A stretch of DNA of 64,000 nucleotides, taken from NCBI RefSeq assembly GCF_000006565.2, contig NC_031472.1:124001-188000 (forward strand), read 5' to 3'. Shown here piece after piece: positions 22,247 through 35,900 of this stretch. Positions within the stretch are counted from its first letter, which is position 1; each line of letters opens with the position of its first letter. Made by a program: the position numbers and the translations under genes. Below the pieces are notes generated by a model. That model searched no databases. It saw only the letters and a list, made by a program, of their open reading frames with translations, and had not been told where the DNA came from. This stretch comes from Toxoplasma gondii ME49 (lineage: Eukaryota; Apicomplexa; Conoidasida; Eucoccidiorida; Sarcocystidae).

Positions 22247-24818
22247 ATGCAAACCATGGTGTACGGAATTGTGATCTTTGCGAGTGAGGGCTCTGTGCCC
22301 TTGTTCTCGTCCTTCTACACTCCCGAAGGGAATGACGAGCAAATGCGAAAGCGGGAACAGGTGCGCAGAAACCAGTGTGTAAACATATCATAGAATTTAA
22401 CGATTGACTCCCGAGAAACACCGATCGACGTTTTGTGTGCTGTCTATGAATCAGCTGGGAAAACCGTGCTGATCCATCCTTTGCCACAGTCGGGCAGATG
22501 CAGAGAGTTCTAGTACTGGAAGCCTGCAACTCCTTGGAGTACAGAGGCCCTGCAGATAACGAACCGAGAATAGAAGACGAATTTATCTTTCGAGCACACT
22601 GATAGAACAGAAGGTCCTTTTCTCGCCTTCGGCTCTCCGTTCCTATTCAAGCGTTAGGTCCGCAAAGAAGACTGGCACCAGTGCAGCAGTGCGTTCATGC
22701 CAACTTTTCGACACACTTGTCAGGTTTCAGGTGCACACTGGAGACCACGGCACCTATTGCTCTCGCAAGAAACCACACTCCGAACCGAACCTTTGGAACT
22801 TCAAATTCGTGTAAGTGTGTTCAGCAGCCCTCACATGAGCCAGTAGGCACCGTGGACAACCAAGCTCACGTGCCTGTTGCGTTGGATACTTCTTTTCTGT
22901 CGCAGGCGGTCATTCGCCGCGTCGTCGAGGACCATCTGTTCCAAGTTCAGTGCACCCGAGACGTTCTCTTGGCTTGTGCCCCGTCGTCCATCGCTCCGAC
23001 GCCCTCAGCTTCTTCCGGTTCTTCCTTGTCCGCTCATTCCTACGGAGGAAAGAGACTCACCGGCACCGGAGCGAGCGCCTCTGGAGGACGCGCGGGGCTC
23101 GACTCGCCGCAGCACCTCGCCACAAATGCAGTCACGGGGCCAGGTGGACAGACAGCGGACACAGAGGGTGTGGGCCATCATGGAGGCATGCTTGCGTCTG
23201 GAGGCGGCGGTGGATTTCGGTAAGTGTCGAAAGTCGGGATGCGAAATGGAGCTCTCGACTCAGGAGACCTTCTTTCCAGCGCGTACGGTTTAGCCTGGGG
23301 GACATCCTTCGATTGCCGGAGTGACCAACATGCTCACGTTTCCCCTTTGTTCGACGGGGAAGCGCTGTGCATCTCTACAGTCGAAGGCTCTCAGGAGTGT
23401 CAAAGCAAACACAAAACGGCGAAGAAGACACTATGGTGTTTCTTTTCCATCATCTTTTACATACTGTTCCGTCTTGGTGTGTCTCGCGTTCAGCTGACGC
23501 AGAGCTGTTCTCCTGTACGTAGAACAGTTCTTTGATCAGGTGTCTCGGCCTCGTGACCTTTTCGCGTCTGTGTGTCTTGCACCCTCACGTTGTTCCTATC
23601 TTTCGCGCTCCTCTCCAGCCGTCCTCTGCGTTTCTCTACGTTGTTTCCCTCTGCATCTCTGCTGGCGATGCGGGCACCTTCGCAGCTCTTTCCGTGGGCG
23701 CAGCGGCAGGCCGCAAACCCAAGCGCAAAAACGAGGCGGTCCAGGAAACTCGGGCGCTCAGGCGCCGGCGCCGGGAGCCTCTGCCCTCGAGGCCGCAGAG
23801 GCTGAAGCGAAAAGAAGAGAAGCTGCTGCAACTGCGGCGAGTTTCGCGGCGGCTGAAGTGATGGAAGGCGTTCTGCTTCTTCAGCCCTCTTCGCTCTTCG
23901 CCTCGCCGAAAATAGTTGTTTGGAAACACGTTGAGAGGTGAGAGCCCCGAAAGAAAGCTCCCTTGACAGACAAAAGCGCGGACGGGCAGCGGAAATAACG
24001 CATGAAAATGCGGTGCAGAAAAACGTGGAAATGGAGAGGTCCGAATTCAGAGTCTGCAAAAAGCTAGCCGCTCGAATTCGCCGTTTTTTCCCCCAGCTAC
24101 AGTGTGTGAGTTTGTGCCTTCCTGTTGTGGCCGCTGGGCTGTCCGTTCCAGCATAAGCTACGCTCTGATATGCGGCGCAGTCGATAATGTTCTCCTTGGC
24201 GCAAACTTCCTCACTTTGTTCGTTCATTGCCTCGCCGAGTGCTTCGCCACTGACAAGATCATCTCGACGCAGCTCTTTGCTCAACAGGTACAGCGCGGGT
24301 GCTTCCCTCTTGTTTTTGACTTCTGACCCTCACGCCTTCTGTTCAGCCTAGCCTGAGTGCCCGTCCTACTCTGGTATGAGGCTGTGCGCGTAAGCGAACA
24401 CTTGTAGAGATGCACATATTCGAAAGGCGTCTTCTCTGTGAAGGCGGTGTCTTAAGGGGACGTTGAGTTGACAGAGTCGTTGGAGACGTAGAATAAAGCA
24501 AACAGGTTCTTGACAGCTTTGGTTTTCCTGTTCTTCGTAGTGAATGAGGGACATAGTACGTAGAAAATGCGAGACCAAGTGGTGGGGCTGCTGAACTCAA
24601 GAGAGGTGCTGTCTCTGCTTCTGGCGAGTCTCTCGCAAGCACGACCCTGCACTGCGTTCGAGCCAGTGATTGTGTCGGCCGGAGATCCTTCATGCAAAGT
24701 ACAGAAGGCAGTCCTAGACTCTGCCTCAGTCTTTGTCTGCTTCTTGGTTTTCCAGCTCCTGAGTCGACCGGACATTATTCTTCTCGTTCTCCATTTTCTG
24801 CTGCCGGGTACGTTATAA
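22247..24818 (+). CDS. AP5S1: Longin-type clathrin-adaptor small subunit, best fit AP-5 sigma
   Basis: Adaptor sigma subunits form the small longin core of vesicle-coat adaptors; AP-5 acts at late endosomes. Exons 22247-22360, 22906-23219, about 23686-23937, 24152-24287 and 24564-24818 join in phases 0, 2, 2 and 0, giving about 356 residues. The start MVYGIVIFASEGSVPLF fits a longin beta-strand. MRKREQAVIRRVVEDH resembles the RKEQ helix of AP-5 sigma. After a Gly/Ser/Ala-rich insertion, KIVVWKHVE plus SISYALICGAVDNVLL resembles its TVVWLGVLSLGF strand pair, and RPDIILLVLHFLLPG its RADRIEGILTRFLPHG segment. The acceptor of exon 3 is ambiguous among 23686, 23704 and 23710, all in phase. A last exon at 24909-25003, spliced from a G|GTACGT donor in CCGGGTACG, is possible. 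Zeta-COP and other sigma subunits fit less well. Confidence 0.5.
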
Positions 24819-25003
24819 TGGTCCTCCACGACTGCTTGCAATTTCCAGCTTGATACAATCCACGTCCACCGGTAATCAGACCTCGTAAGATAAGCCGAAG
24901 ATTTGCAGGGAAGCGTCAGGCTAGTGTCGTGGTATCTCTTGACTTCAGGGCGGACAGAGTCAACCTGACGCCTGTGGACAAGCTACACCGTTCCGTGCTC
25001 TGA

Positions 25004-26957
25004 TATGGCGCAGATCAAACCGAATGAACTGGGCGATCTTAGCCTCCTAAATGGAGTCACATCCATTGCTTGAGTACTAGACTCTGTATGTTCGTAGGGG
25101 GGAGGTGAACCTCGAATTTGTGAAGTACGCAGCAATGCGTGTTAACAGCTTCATGCATGGTTTCACACGGACGTCCGGAATTTTCAATAGTTGGTCTCTA
25201 AGTGCGCGCCTGGGAAAATCTTCAGTTGTTTGTCTGTTGAAATCCTTCAGAAAAAACTCGCGACACAGACGGTGCTTGTTCGTTCTCCTCTCTTCCGCCT
25301 GTCTATGTCAGCGTCTATGTACAGGAGTGGCTGTACACTTAGATAAAGTGATAGCCAGTTTTGTGTAACTTGCACAGTCAGCAAAGGTACCGGTGACACT
25401 GGAGAAGGGTGATCTTATTCTCTGTGACAGTCACGGTTTCAGTTACCTACAAATCTGCCCTTTTCATATTCATGAACCGGTCGCACCTTTTGGCCTGCTT
25501 GAGTGGTTGAACAGGGGAATTTCTTCTCCTCACAGTTAACATGTGAGAACGTTTCGTGTAAAGTAGCCGCATGGAGGCAAGGGAATAGGGTTCCTAGTGC
25601 CACCGTTGTGTGGGCGTACAGGTGGGCAGCTACTGTTCATCAACGGCAGCCAGGCGAAGTTTCTGAAGGGTAAAATCAAGGCAGCGCTGGACCAGAAAAA
25701 AGGCTGAAGTGCATGGTGAATGCAGGCCCATCCTTGGAGCAGCGTTGTTCTCGAATAGACAGGTTCTCTCTCTCGGCATCGACCAACTCGTCTGTTTCGC
25801 TTGCTCTCTTCTGTGTGGATCTCACTCGTCTATGTTCATGGAGTGAGTGCCCAGGAGTCCCTGGCACTTGATAACGATTTCGTCTTCCAGCTTCCAAATA
25901 CACGCCACATTAAAGTGAGCGCATGAAAAAAACTAGTCTAGGACACACTCCTGTTACGTCGGACTGCCGGATTTCTGATTTTTCAGCGGCGCTTCGCAGT
26001 ATCTGGTACACTTGCTGCCCCCTCACGCCTCTGCCTTTCCTTTTAGGCGTCAACGGCAGACTTGTCAAGAGAACATTTTTCATTTGAAAAGCTGTCCGAC
26101 GCAAATATACTAGTGAAAAAGAGACTCTAGCGGAACTAGCCACTCGTGTGCACCTCGTGAAACGGAATCCACGCCTCTGCCCCCGATGATTCACCCTTTA
26201 GAAAGAACCGTGACGCAGTGATAATTACACAGGTCAAGCCGGCACTTTCAGCTCTGTTAGGTAGCGTTAGGTTTGACGTTCTGCACTAGCCAACCTAAAA
26301 AGCGTGATGTGGGAACGAAATCCTAAGCCTGTCCATGGATATGAACACTGGTGAATTTGGTTATGGCCTATTTATGCTTCCTAGTATACATTGCAGTCGC
26401 TCGATTGTCGTTCGAATTTGTAGCGCGGGCTATCCCCCGTGCTTCCAACCGTTTCGCTGCTGCAGTCCTTGGCTGGGGGAATCTGCAGCTTTGTACACGC
26501 CCCGAAGCATGCGTACAACGAAGAGGGGAGTTGCTCGCTTCCAAGCGAACCGGTAGGCATTCGCATCGTGCGCTTTGTTACCAACGCATGCGCGAGACAG
26601 ACTCAGAATCTCCACAACTGTTTTCCTCTCTCTTTCCTTGCTCCAATTCAGACAGGGAACCGTCGTCAGACACGACAATTCGGCTGACAGCGTCTTTAGC
26701 GTACATGTCAGCGGGAAAGAATGCCCACAGCACAAAACCTGTTTTTTCTCTCGACGCGCGCGTTCGATTGCAGCCAGGCTATGAAGGAGAATCCTGTGTT
26801 CTCACTTGGGCCTCTCTCAGGCACAACATACCTGCAGGGATTGCGTTAGAGAAGGAAGCTCGAGTGCACAAAAGAGCTCTTCAAACCAGACGCCACAGGT
26901 GGCCGCTGCACAAATCATTTGGACCTTGTCGCACACGAATAGAAAGCAATAAATGCT
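25004..26957. other. Convergent spacer between adaptor and RAP genes
   Basis: Flanking genes converge here, so 3' untranslated regions are expected. Open frames of at most 94 codons show no motif. No repeat or RNA gene was seen. Confidence 0.45.
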
Positions 26958-29900
26958 TCAAAGTGAAACGCGTTCAGTTTCTACACTTGGGGAGGTACGC
27001 CCCTCCTCGTCCTCAAGTTCCCACACCTGAGGCTGCCTGGGGGGAGGCAGAAGCAGTCGAGCGCGCAGGCTCTTTTCTTGAGAGTTTCGCTGCTCCGCCA
27101 CTCCTTCATGTTGCGCTGCAGAAGGGAAGTCGTTTCTTGTTTGTGCATGATCGTCTTGAAACTGAACCTGAGTTAGGAGCTGCTGCCAGACTCGAAGCCT
27201 GTCTTCAGCTATGGGCTGGAAGGGCACTCGCCGGTGGTGGCAAGGGAGCACTTCGAGGGGATAGAGAAGAAAGTTCTGTTCCGCATTGTCGAGTCGTTCT
27301 TTCTTCCAACGCACAAGAATCTCTGAAACGCGCCGGTGGCCGAATCGTCCTGCATGCAGCGTCTGGCCAGCCAGGACCCCCGCGAAACGCCCGTCGGGCA
27401 CAAAGTGTGGCGCACCGCCAGATGTCCCAGCTCGGCTTTTCCTCTGTCTCGCGGGACTTGGCTTTTCGTTTGAGGGCGAGGCCGAACGAGAGAAAGCAGC
27501 CGGCTCGGACGCCGAGTCTAACAGGTGGAGAAAGTGAAACGCCGGGGCTTGGTTAGGCGGACAGGCGGCGAGAAACCACAAACGCGGATCGGTCAAAGAG
27601 AGCACGACATAGATCATGGGCTTATGCGTCAGAAGCAGAAACGAAGGAGACAACGCCGATGACGCTTCGGATGAGACGTCCGAAAACGAATCCCCCACAG
27701 GCCGTGAACTCTCCGTTTTGTCTCCAAACGGCGACCTTCTCGCCGCTGTGTCAAAGGTCACGCCACCGGGTCTTTCATCAAGCTCGCCAAGCCTCTCAGC
27801 TCCGTCTCTCTGTTCTGTCCGCTTCGCTCCTGGGCAGCTCTTCGGAGGTTCATTGTCTTGCGCGACATCTCCTGAAGTGCTTTTACGCTCTTTGTTTCCT
27901 CGGTGCATGCAGAGCCGCAGTTGGGGCTGCGAGTACCCCAGGCGCTCCAAATGGACCTGTCGCTCTGTCGCCAGAGCATGCAGCCACTGCACATGAATTG
28001 GAAGTCGATGGGGTCGCGAGACACTCGACTCCAGCTTCTTTTGAAGGCCCAGAGCCCGCGGAAGCACAGAGGCATCCACTCGGATGTCCTGCGACGCCTC
28101 CGGCAGCGAGAGGGAGGCAGAGGCGGACGGCTGTTGGGAAGTCGAGTCTTCCACGGCGCTGTTGTTCTCTGCAGCGGTAGACAACGGAGCAGTGTCGGAC
28201 TCGTTTCTCGGAGCCTCCGAAGAAACCGATGCGAGCTTGGCTCGTTTTTCCTCCATGGGGGAAACAAACGACCGCACGGCCTGCTGAAGAAGAAACGCCT
28301 TCTGTTCACGCGTTAGGTCGCGCAAGACGTCGCCTTCGCTAGGCTCGCCTGTGCATTCTTCTCCGTCATTCTCGCGCGCGTCCTCCGCATCTTCGAAGTA
28401 GGTAAGTCGTGGGCTAGGATCCAATTCGTCGCCTCGAACGCCGAATCCCTGTGGACCACCGCCGCGGGATTTTGCCTCGCCGCACAGCCACCAGGGCCGA
28501 GGCATGCACCCAGAGGCGTTTTCTCCACCATTTATCGGTGTCGCCCCATCATCCTGAGGCGCTGCTACGCTCTCCCCACGCTGGTTTCCAGAAGTACAGA
28601 AAAACCTGGAACGAGAGGGTGTCGCCAGGCCTTGGAATATCGCTGTCTCTCGGGGGCGACGCACCGGCCTTTGCCCAGTCGATAACGGTACCCTAGAGCA
28701 GTGTATCTCTTTGCTCCGTCTTTCTCCTACTCGTAGACTGGGAGAGAAACCTCGCTCCTCACCTGCTCTCCACGCGTCTCCTTCCAATGCCGCTCCTGCT
28801 CTTCTTGCCTGTCCCGCTTCCACTCCCATGTCCGCTCTCTCCGTCTTTCGATCAACAGCGAAATGAGGATTGACTTGGCTATCCAAGCGAAACGACTTCC
28901 CGCCCTGCTTCCTCCAAAGCGGGGAGTCTTCACCGACTGTGCCCAGCTTCATTTGGTGCTTCCTCGGTTCGGCAGGGGCGTCAGCGCATTGAAGAGCCGT
29001 TCCCTCCAACTCGCGATCTTCTTTGAAAAGCTCAAGAGACAGGTCCGTTCGAAGCCACTGAGGCGGGAGAGCCGAACGGAGGAAGGCGGCCACTGACTCC
29101 ATGGACTGCCAGGGTGGCAGACGATAAAAGGGCAAGTGGAGACACGCGACACCGGCGCACTCGAGTCGGAGGCGCTTCTGCCGCGTTTTGCCATCGCAAG
29201 TGAATCCGACGGGGACCACGATGTCCCCATGCGCGCCGTTGTAGACCTCCTCGGTTGTCCACTCTGGGGCGTCGAAGGCGACTGTGTAGCCGTCGCTGTT
29301 GACACTTTCAGTATGCACCATGTTCTGGAGGCGACCTTCACACGAAGAGCTCAACAACACCCTTGACTCCTCCCTTTGTCCTTGCCTCTGGTCCACCCTT
29401 TTCGCCACTGCCTGTTCCGCGCTGTGTTCTTCTCCTGAGTTATCTGTGTCCTGGTCTCTCCCTGCCCCGTCAGGTCTGACTCCTTCGCGTCTGCGGTTCC
29501 GGCGCTCGCCTAGCTCGCGCGCGGCCTCTCTGTTCTCCACGATGACGCCCGTGTGTCTCGTCCACGAGAGGAAATGCGAGGGACCGTCTACCTCGATGGC
29601 GAGCGCGCGCTGCGAGGCCTTGTGGACCAGAAGAAGATCTACAAATGCACTGAGAGGCGGCGGCAGGAGGACCTCCTCAAACACCTCGACTTGCTCGAGG
29701 TCGAGGACTGCGTGGAGGGCCAAACTCGCGCGGCGTTGAAGCGCCGACTGGACAGGCAGCGTCGACAGCGGCCCGAGGAATCGCCAGACTTCGAGAACTC
29801 GCGGCGAAATGCCAAGAGAGGTTGCAACAGACACGCACGCAGCTTCCACAGCATCCAGCGAAGGTGGCACCCCTGGAGTTTCAGACGACTCGGCAGACAC

Positions 29901-32900
29901 AGGGACAGAAGAGACATAGGGGCCAGAACGAGAAGAGGAGGAAAGAGCAGGAGGAGACAGAGAATGCGGAGGAAAAAGAGCAGAAGGGCCCCTGGAATGG
30001 TGAGGACTCTCCGACACGGGAGCCGGCAGACGGCTGGGCACTGAGACGAGGTGAAAGGGTGAAGGAGCGCAGGCAGAGAGGTTATGCGAAGAGGAAAGAA
30101 GCCGCGAAGAGTTTTTCAATAAGTCATGGTGAAGGACGAAGTCGAGGAAGCTCGTGTAGACACTTGTGTTCCAACTCGATGACAGGCAGTGCGATGGGGC
30201 GAGACGCTTCTCGCATTCCGCGAGCTCCAGCAAAACGGATCGAATATCCCCTTGGTCTCCTGCTGGTCCTTCATTCCACAGGTTCGCCGCCACGAGCGCC
30301 TTCCCGGTCAACGCCGCGGCGGAGGTCAACAGCACTGGAAACAGAGGGTTTCCCTCAGTGTATCCAGCACGAGCGAAGGAGGCGAGAAGCATTGGTACAG
30401 AGCGCTGGACGTCTGGAACAAGGGACGACAGAATCGCAGGGACAGGCGCGCCAGCCTCGTGCTCCCTTTTGTATCTCTCGGACTCGCTTTCAACCTGCTT
30501 CGGAGACACCCTGGAGGCTCCGCAAGGCCTGAGGCTAGACTCTCTGACACCGACAGAAACCACTGAGGCCGCTCTGGGCGGGAGGCAAGCTACGTCCACG
30601 CCCAGAGGCGTCGTCTCGTCCCCCGCCCGCCTCTGGCCGTCCCCAGGCGCCCCACACTTTGGGCCTTCGATCTCCGCGCAGAGGTCGGCCTTCCCGAGAA
30701 GCGCGAGAGAGAGGAGACGTGTGAACGGCTGCAGAAGGCGAGCGTCTCTGCATCCACAGGCTGTCCAGGCCGACAGCAGATTGGCGCATGTCCACAATGG
30801 CCAGCCTGCTTTCGCCATGATTTCTTGAGCTTTCAGTGCAGCGCATACATCTTTGGTTTTTATTGCTTCTCGCACCGAAGTCGGCAGAAGCTGCTCTCTT
30901 TTCTCCGAGTTGCAGCAAGCGCCTTCGACCGGCAGAGACGAAGACGACGCAGAGGGTCCAGTCGGCAACGAGTCTAAGGAAGCATCGGCATGAAGAGAAA
31001 CTTCTTCGACGACGAAAGCCGTGAGACCTGCCATGTACCGCGAACATGCATCGAAAAACGATGTAGGCAACTCACAGCGAAGTTTTGAACAGGCAGTGAG
31101 AAACGTCATGAGAAGCCGCGGAAAACGAGCAAGGGTGGTAGGGGAACTGGAGGGGGATGAAATAAGGGAGACACCAGTGGGCAGAGACGCAGAATTATCT
31201 GCATAGTTTGCACCATCTTCGCCTGCCGCCGCTGTGTCTCTCTCGCCCCCGAGCGGTTCCCTGCCTTGCCTCTGCAGCGTTTCCCTATCCTTCCCGCTGC
31301 CATCTCCCTGAAGATGCGACGCAGAGACACCGCCACACTGAGGCTCGGACGGCGCCCCAACGCTCGGGCCTCCTGCCTTCGCGAGGGAAATGGCGTTCTC
31401 CACTTCTTCCGCCATATGGATAGGTGCGCTCCGTGTCTTCTCGTTCACACTGCCGCTTCCTGTCTCCTCGTCACCCGCTGCGTCCCCCCACTGGCACCGA
31501 CTGTGCTGGAGCAGCCGGGAGGTTACATGGTCAGTCACGAGGGCGACGAGGAGCGAATGCCGTCGATTGAGGACATTCAAGGCCCAGACGACGCCAGCGA
31601 GAGTCTCCATTTTGAGCGCTTCGTCTATAAGCCGAGACAGGGCAACTGGGGAATTAGACGGACCAGACACGCGCCCCTGAAGCCCCGAACCCTGGGGGGA
31701 TGCCTGGCAGCTCTTCGCGGATGTCAGAGGCGCCTTCGCAATTCCTGGGCATGCCTCGATCGCGGAGAAAAGGTCGAAGAGCTCGTCGAGCGCAGCACCC
31801 ACGAATCGGTTCTTTACATTCTCATTTGAACGTTGGAAAGACGGATAAGACACAAGGATGGTGCACAGACGCTCGACCCCCAAAAGGGAGACGAGAGGGC
31901 CTGGCACCCACGCTTCGTTCGGCGTCTCCGCGAGTCTTCCCGTCCCCGCAACCCTATGAGGCCCCGTCCGTCTCTCGCGTTCTCTCATCCTTCGCGCTCC
32001 CGCCGGCCTCGCGGTCAACACACGTGCCAGAAGCTTGTCCAGAATCTCACTGACGATGGGCTGAGGAATGCCTTCTTTCTCCACAAATTCCACCAGTTCC
32101 GGCCGCGTCAGCGCCCAGGCGACTCGCGAGATGTGCGCAGGCGGACAGGCGAAGGTCGGCGCATGCATGCGCGCCAGAATTTGCTCCAGCAACTTTCCTT
32201 CGTCGCTCTTGTCAGGCAGGAGGCCGAGATCTCCCGGCCGACCGGCCTGCGCGTTGACTCTGTGAGCTCCTGGTGTCTCATCGCCTTCGAGTGCGGTGCA
32301 TGGGCCTCTCCCGTCTTCCCGGTCGAACGCGAGCACTTGCCTCGAGGTCTCGTTTCCTTTCGGGACAGCGAAGCCATCTTTTGCCTCACCACTGCGCAGT
32401 GTCATGACCAGTGCCCAGAGCAAGTTGGAGACCTCGCTGTCACGAACCTCGTGGAAATGCCTCGACAGAGTGCACACCAGCACTCGGCGGCCTTCAGCAA
32501 GCTTCGCCACGGCGCGCTCAGCTGTTTCCGCGTCGTCAGGGGTCCCTTGAAAAGCCGTTTTCCCCTGAAAACACAACGCGTCCGCAGGTCTGCTCCCACT
32601 GAGGGCGGCCGCGTTCGGATGCCCCGCAAACAGTGACATCTCGCCACTCCTTTTGTGTTCTTTGCTCGTATTCTCGTCAGTCTCGCCTGCAGTGGAAGGC
32701 GCCGCGCGCCAGCCACCCCACGAAGACTCACGCGAAGCGTTGCTGGAGACAGGCTGACGCCCGGCGATGGCCGCAGCGACAGCCGGGCCTAGACCAGAAC
32801 TGGACTGCGTGCACCAAGAGCCTTGTCTGGCAACAGCCTCCATGAGCTGCTCGGAGGCAAAAGTGGAGAGACGAGCGAGCATGACAAACAAGGCGACGCC

Positions 32901-35900
32901 GGCCCAGACCTCCCGAGAGGTGAATCCATCTCGCTTCGGCTTCCCGTTTTCTTCGCCCACAGACAAGTACTTTGGCTCGGGGTGAGTACGCACCGACATC
33001 GACGCCGCCTCTTTGCGTGCGAGTCCCGCGACCACAAAGTCGAGCAGAGGCAGAGAAAGCACCCGGCACCGGTAGCTCGCCTCGAGCAGGTTCATCAAGT
33101 CCAGAAATGGTCCGCCGAGAAGCGAAAAGGAGCCGCCAGGGACCCCCGCAACTGAGGCAGAAAGCCGCTCCTCCGAAGCCGGCCGCAGACAGAAGCGGAG
33201 GCTCTCTTGGAGAAACGCGAGAGTCAGAAGGCGATTTGCATGCTCGGAAACGGGCGTGACCTCCAATACGCGACTCGCCGCCCAGCAGCTCGTGCAGATG
33301 GACCGGTTCTCCCAAGCCTCTTTCCCTGTCCTCGCCTTGTCTCTTCCCTCTGTCTCCAACTCCTGCCCGCGCCGCTTCCCGTGGAAACGCGAGGCCGGAA
33401 GTTGCTGCGAGACGCCAGCCTTACAGGCCCACCCAGGCTGTCGCCGGAGACTCTCGAAGGCGTGCTCAAGAACGGCGTAGAACGCAGCTCTGTGAAGCCG
33501 GGAGGAGTGGTTCCGAAGAGCATTAGGAGAAGACTCCGACGTCTCGCGAGTGAAGCTGGAAGAAGTGAGGAACCGAGCGTAGGCCCACAACAACGCAGAG
33601 AGAGCCGCTGGTGAAGAGGCTGCCAGGAATGTCTCCTGCACGTCTGCATGCCTCGTAGGTGAAACTCGACACCCGGGTGACGGGGCAGCTCTAGATGGCA
33701 TCGGAGAGGCAGGAGAGACAGAAACAGAAGGCAAAGACGAGGAAACATGAGCCGCAGACGCAGCTGAAGATGAGGAAGCCGACGCAGAGGAAGAGGGTGA
33801 GCAAGATGAGGAAACAGGATACGTAGAAGCAAGAGAAGAACCGGAGGAAGGAGTACTTTCTGAGAGGACTGGCTCGCTTGGATGCGCGTCCCAGCCTAGG
33901 TTCAGAATCATTCGAGAGAAACGAACAAAGAGAGAAGGTGGAAAGGAAGAAAAGATGCAGGCAGCTCGGAGCAGGGCAACGGGCAGCGCGTGCGATCTGC
34001 CCTCAGAGATGTCCGCAGTCCGCTCGGCTATGGCTTCCAGGAAGACGTCAGGTGAGAAGGCAGGCTCGGGTGAAATTGCCTTCTCCACGTACGGCGAAGC
34101 ACCCCCGCGAAACACAGGCGTAACAACAGCTTCCTCGGCTTGGTCAGGGAATCGCCTTGCACTCTCCCATGAGTCAAAGGTCTCTCCACTCGGCGCTGCC
34201 AGCCCTGCCTGCGACTCGAAAGCTATCCCGGCACCTCCGTGCATGCAGAGCACCTCTTTGAGGCTCGTCACAGACCAGACGAGGTCCAGGAGCGCGGCCT
34301 CTCTCAGGCGATGGATGCGCGTCTGTGCGGCAGCAGCGAGGGCAGGGAGGTTCTCCTGCGCTGTCGAGGCGAAACTCTGGACGGCGCTCGACAGCGAAGA
34401 GGCCAGGAAGAGCGGCAAAGAACTGCGCGAGACGCCTCCAGCAGACCACCCTCCAGAACATGCAAATGGCGCACCACCGGCAGGAGACGCGGAAGCCGGC
34501 GGGAAGCAGGGAAAGAGGCGAAGACACCAGGCGGCGCTGTGGAGAGAGGCGATGATCCATTCATCAGCGGCGTCGCGAGCAGGAAGAGTCGCCGCTGTCG
34601 CGAGAGCCGCGGTTGCAGCGAACGCGTATGCATGGAGGAGGTTCTGGAGATCCTGGGTGAGAGGACAGGCGCTGAGGTCGATTTTGGAGACTCCAGAAAT
34701 CTGAGGTTCTGCTCGACCTGCGTGGAGTGAAAGGCTTTCTTCTTTTTCCCGCGCTGTGGCTTTTTGTCGTAAGCGCGAGGGGAAACGTTCGGACGCAAGC
34801 TGCGGCGTCTCTCTGCTTCCGGGGGCGTTCGCTTTCTTTTCGCTAGAACTGTCGGTCCTCTGGGTCCCGTCCTGAGGGGATCTTTCGACGGCCGGGAGGA
34901 CATGGGAGATGCTGGAGAGGAGACGCCGCAGGTGCTCCTCGAACTCTGTTGGAGCTACGCGAGGTTTGCCGAGGTCGACTGAAGGCGGCAAGGGGAGCGA
35001 CTTCCCTAGAGTCGTCAAAATCGATCCGACGCGACCCAGAAAACTCCACAGTTGCCGCGGCCTGAACGGAGAGTTCGCACTCGCCTCGTATCCACGCGTC
35101 CCCTGCAGATCAGGAGTGTCTAGGGAAGCCGGCGAGCGGCAGGACGCCTCGGGGAAAGACTCGAAAGACTCAAAGGAAGAAGGAAAACGCGACGAAGGTT
35201 CCAAGGGAGAGGAAACAGAAGAGAGAGAGGACGACGACGGTGAAAGAGCGGAAGAGAACATCGTGGCGGGAGACAGAGAGGATAGAGAGGAAGAGGAAGA
35301 AAAGGACGATGAAGGAGACACGAGGCGATGAGGTCCGTAAGAATCTAAAGGTGAAGCATCATAAGCCAGGGGTCGAGGGTGAGGCAGGTCCAGTGGCGAA
35401 CAAGACGCCGCCGTCGAAGCCGCGAAGAAGTCCCGCGACTTGAGGAGTTCCGAGCGGAGTCGACGGAGGAGACTCGTGAGCTCTTGCGAGTGGTGAAGGA
35501 GACAGCAGAAGATCGCTTCTCGCTGAGAAGGCCCAGAGCCACAGCGATGACGAACGGCACAGGAGGCGCGCGCAAAGATGGAAGCACGCAAGCGGTAGAG
35601 GTCGCGAAGGACGCCTCCCAAATCAGCTGCGAGTGTGTGTGTCTCGGAGAGACGATCCTCACAGTCGCAAGTCCAGGACGGCGGCAAACGCGAGGCCGCA
35701 AACGCGCCGGAAACCGTTTTTTCGATCCCTGCATCGCCTTCGCGACTACCATCCTGAAGGCCAGCCAGGTTGCAGTCAGCAGAGAGGCGCCGATGTGGAG
35801 AACGCGAAGTCTGGAGCTGGCTCGCCAGACGCAGGGAGCGAGAAGGAGAACGAGAGAGAAGCGGGGCTCCTTCCCCACACCTCGAGGAGACAGAGGAGAC

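Noticed and set aside
26351..27556. 401-codon plus-strand frame
   Set aside because: Most of it is antisense to the 3' end of the RAP gene, which has strong coding evidence. The frame has no domain, and its openness is a shadow of that gene's codon use.
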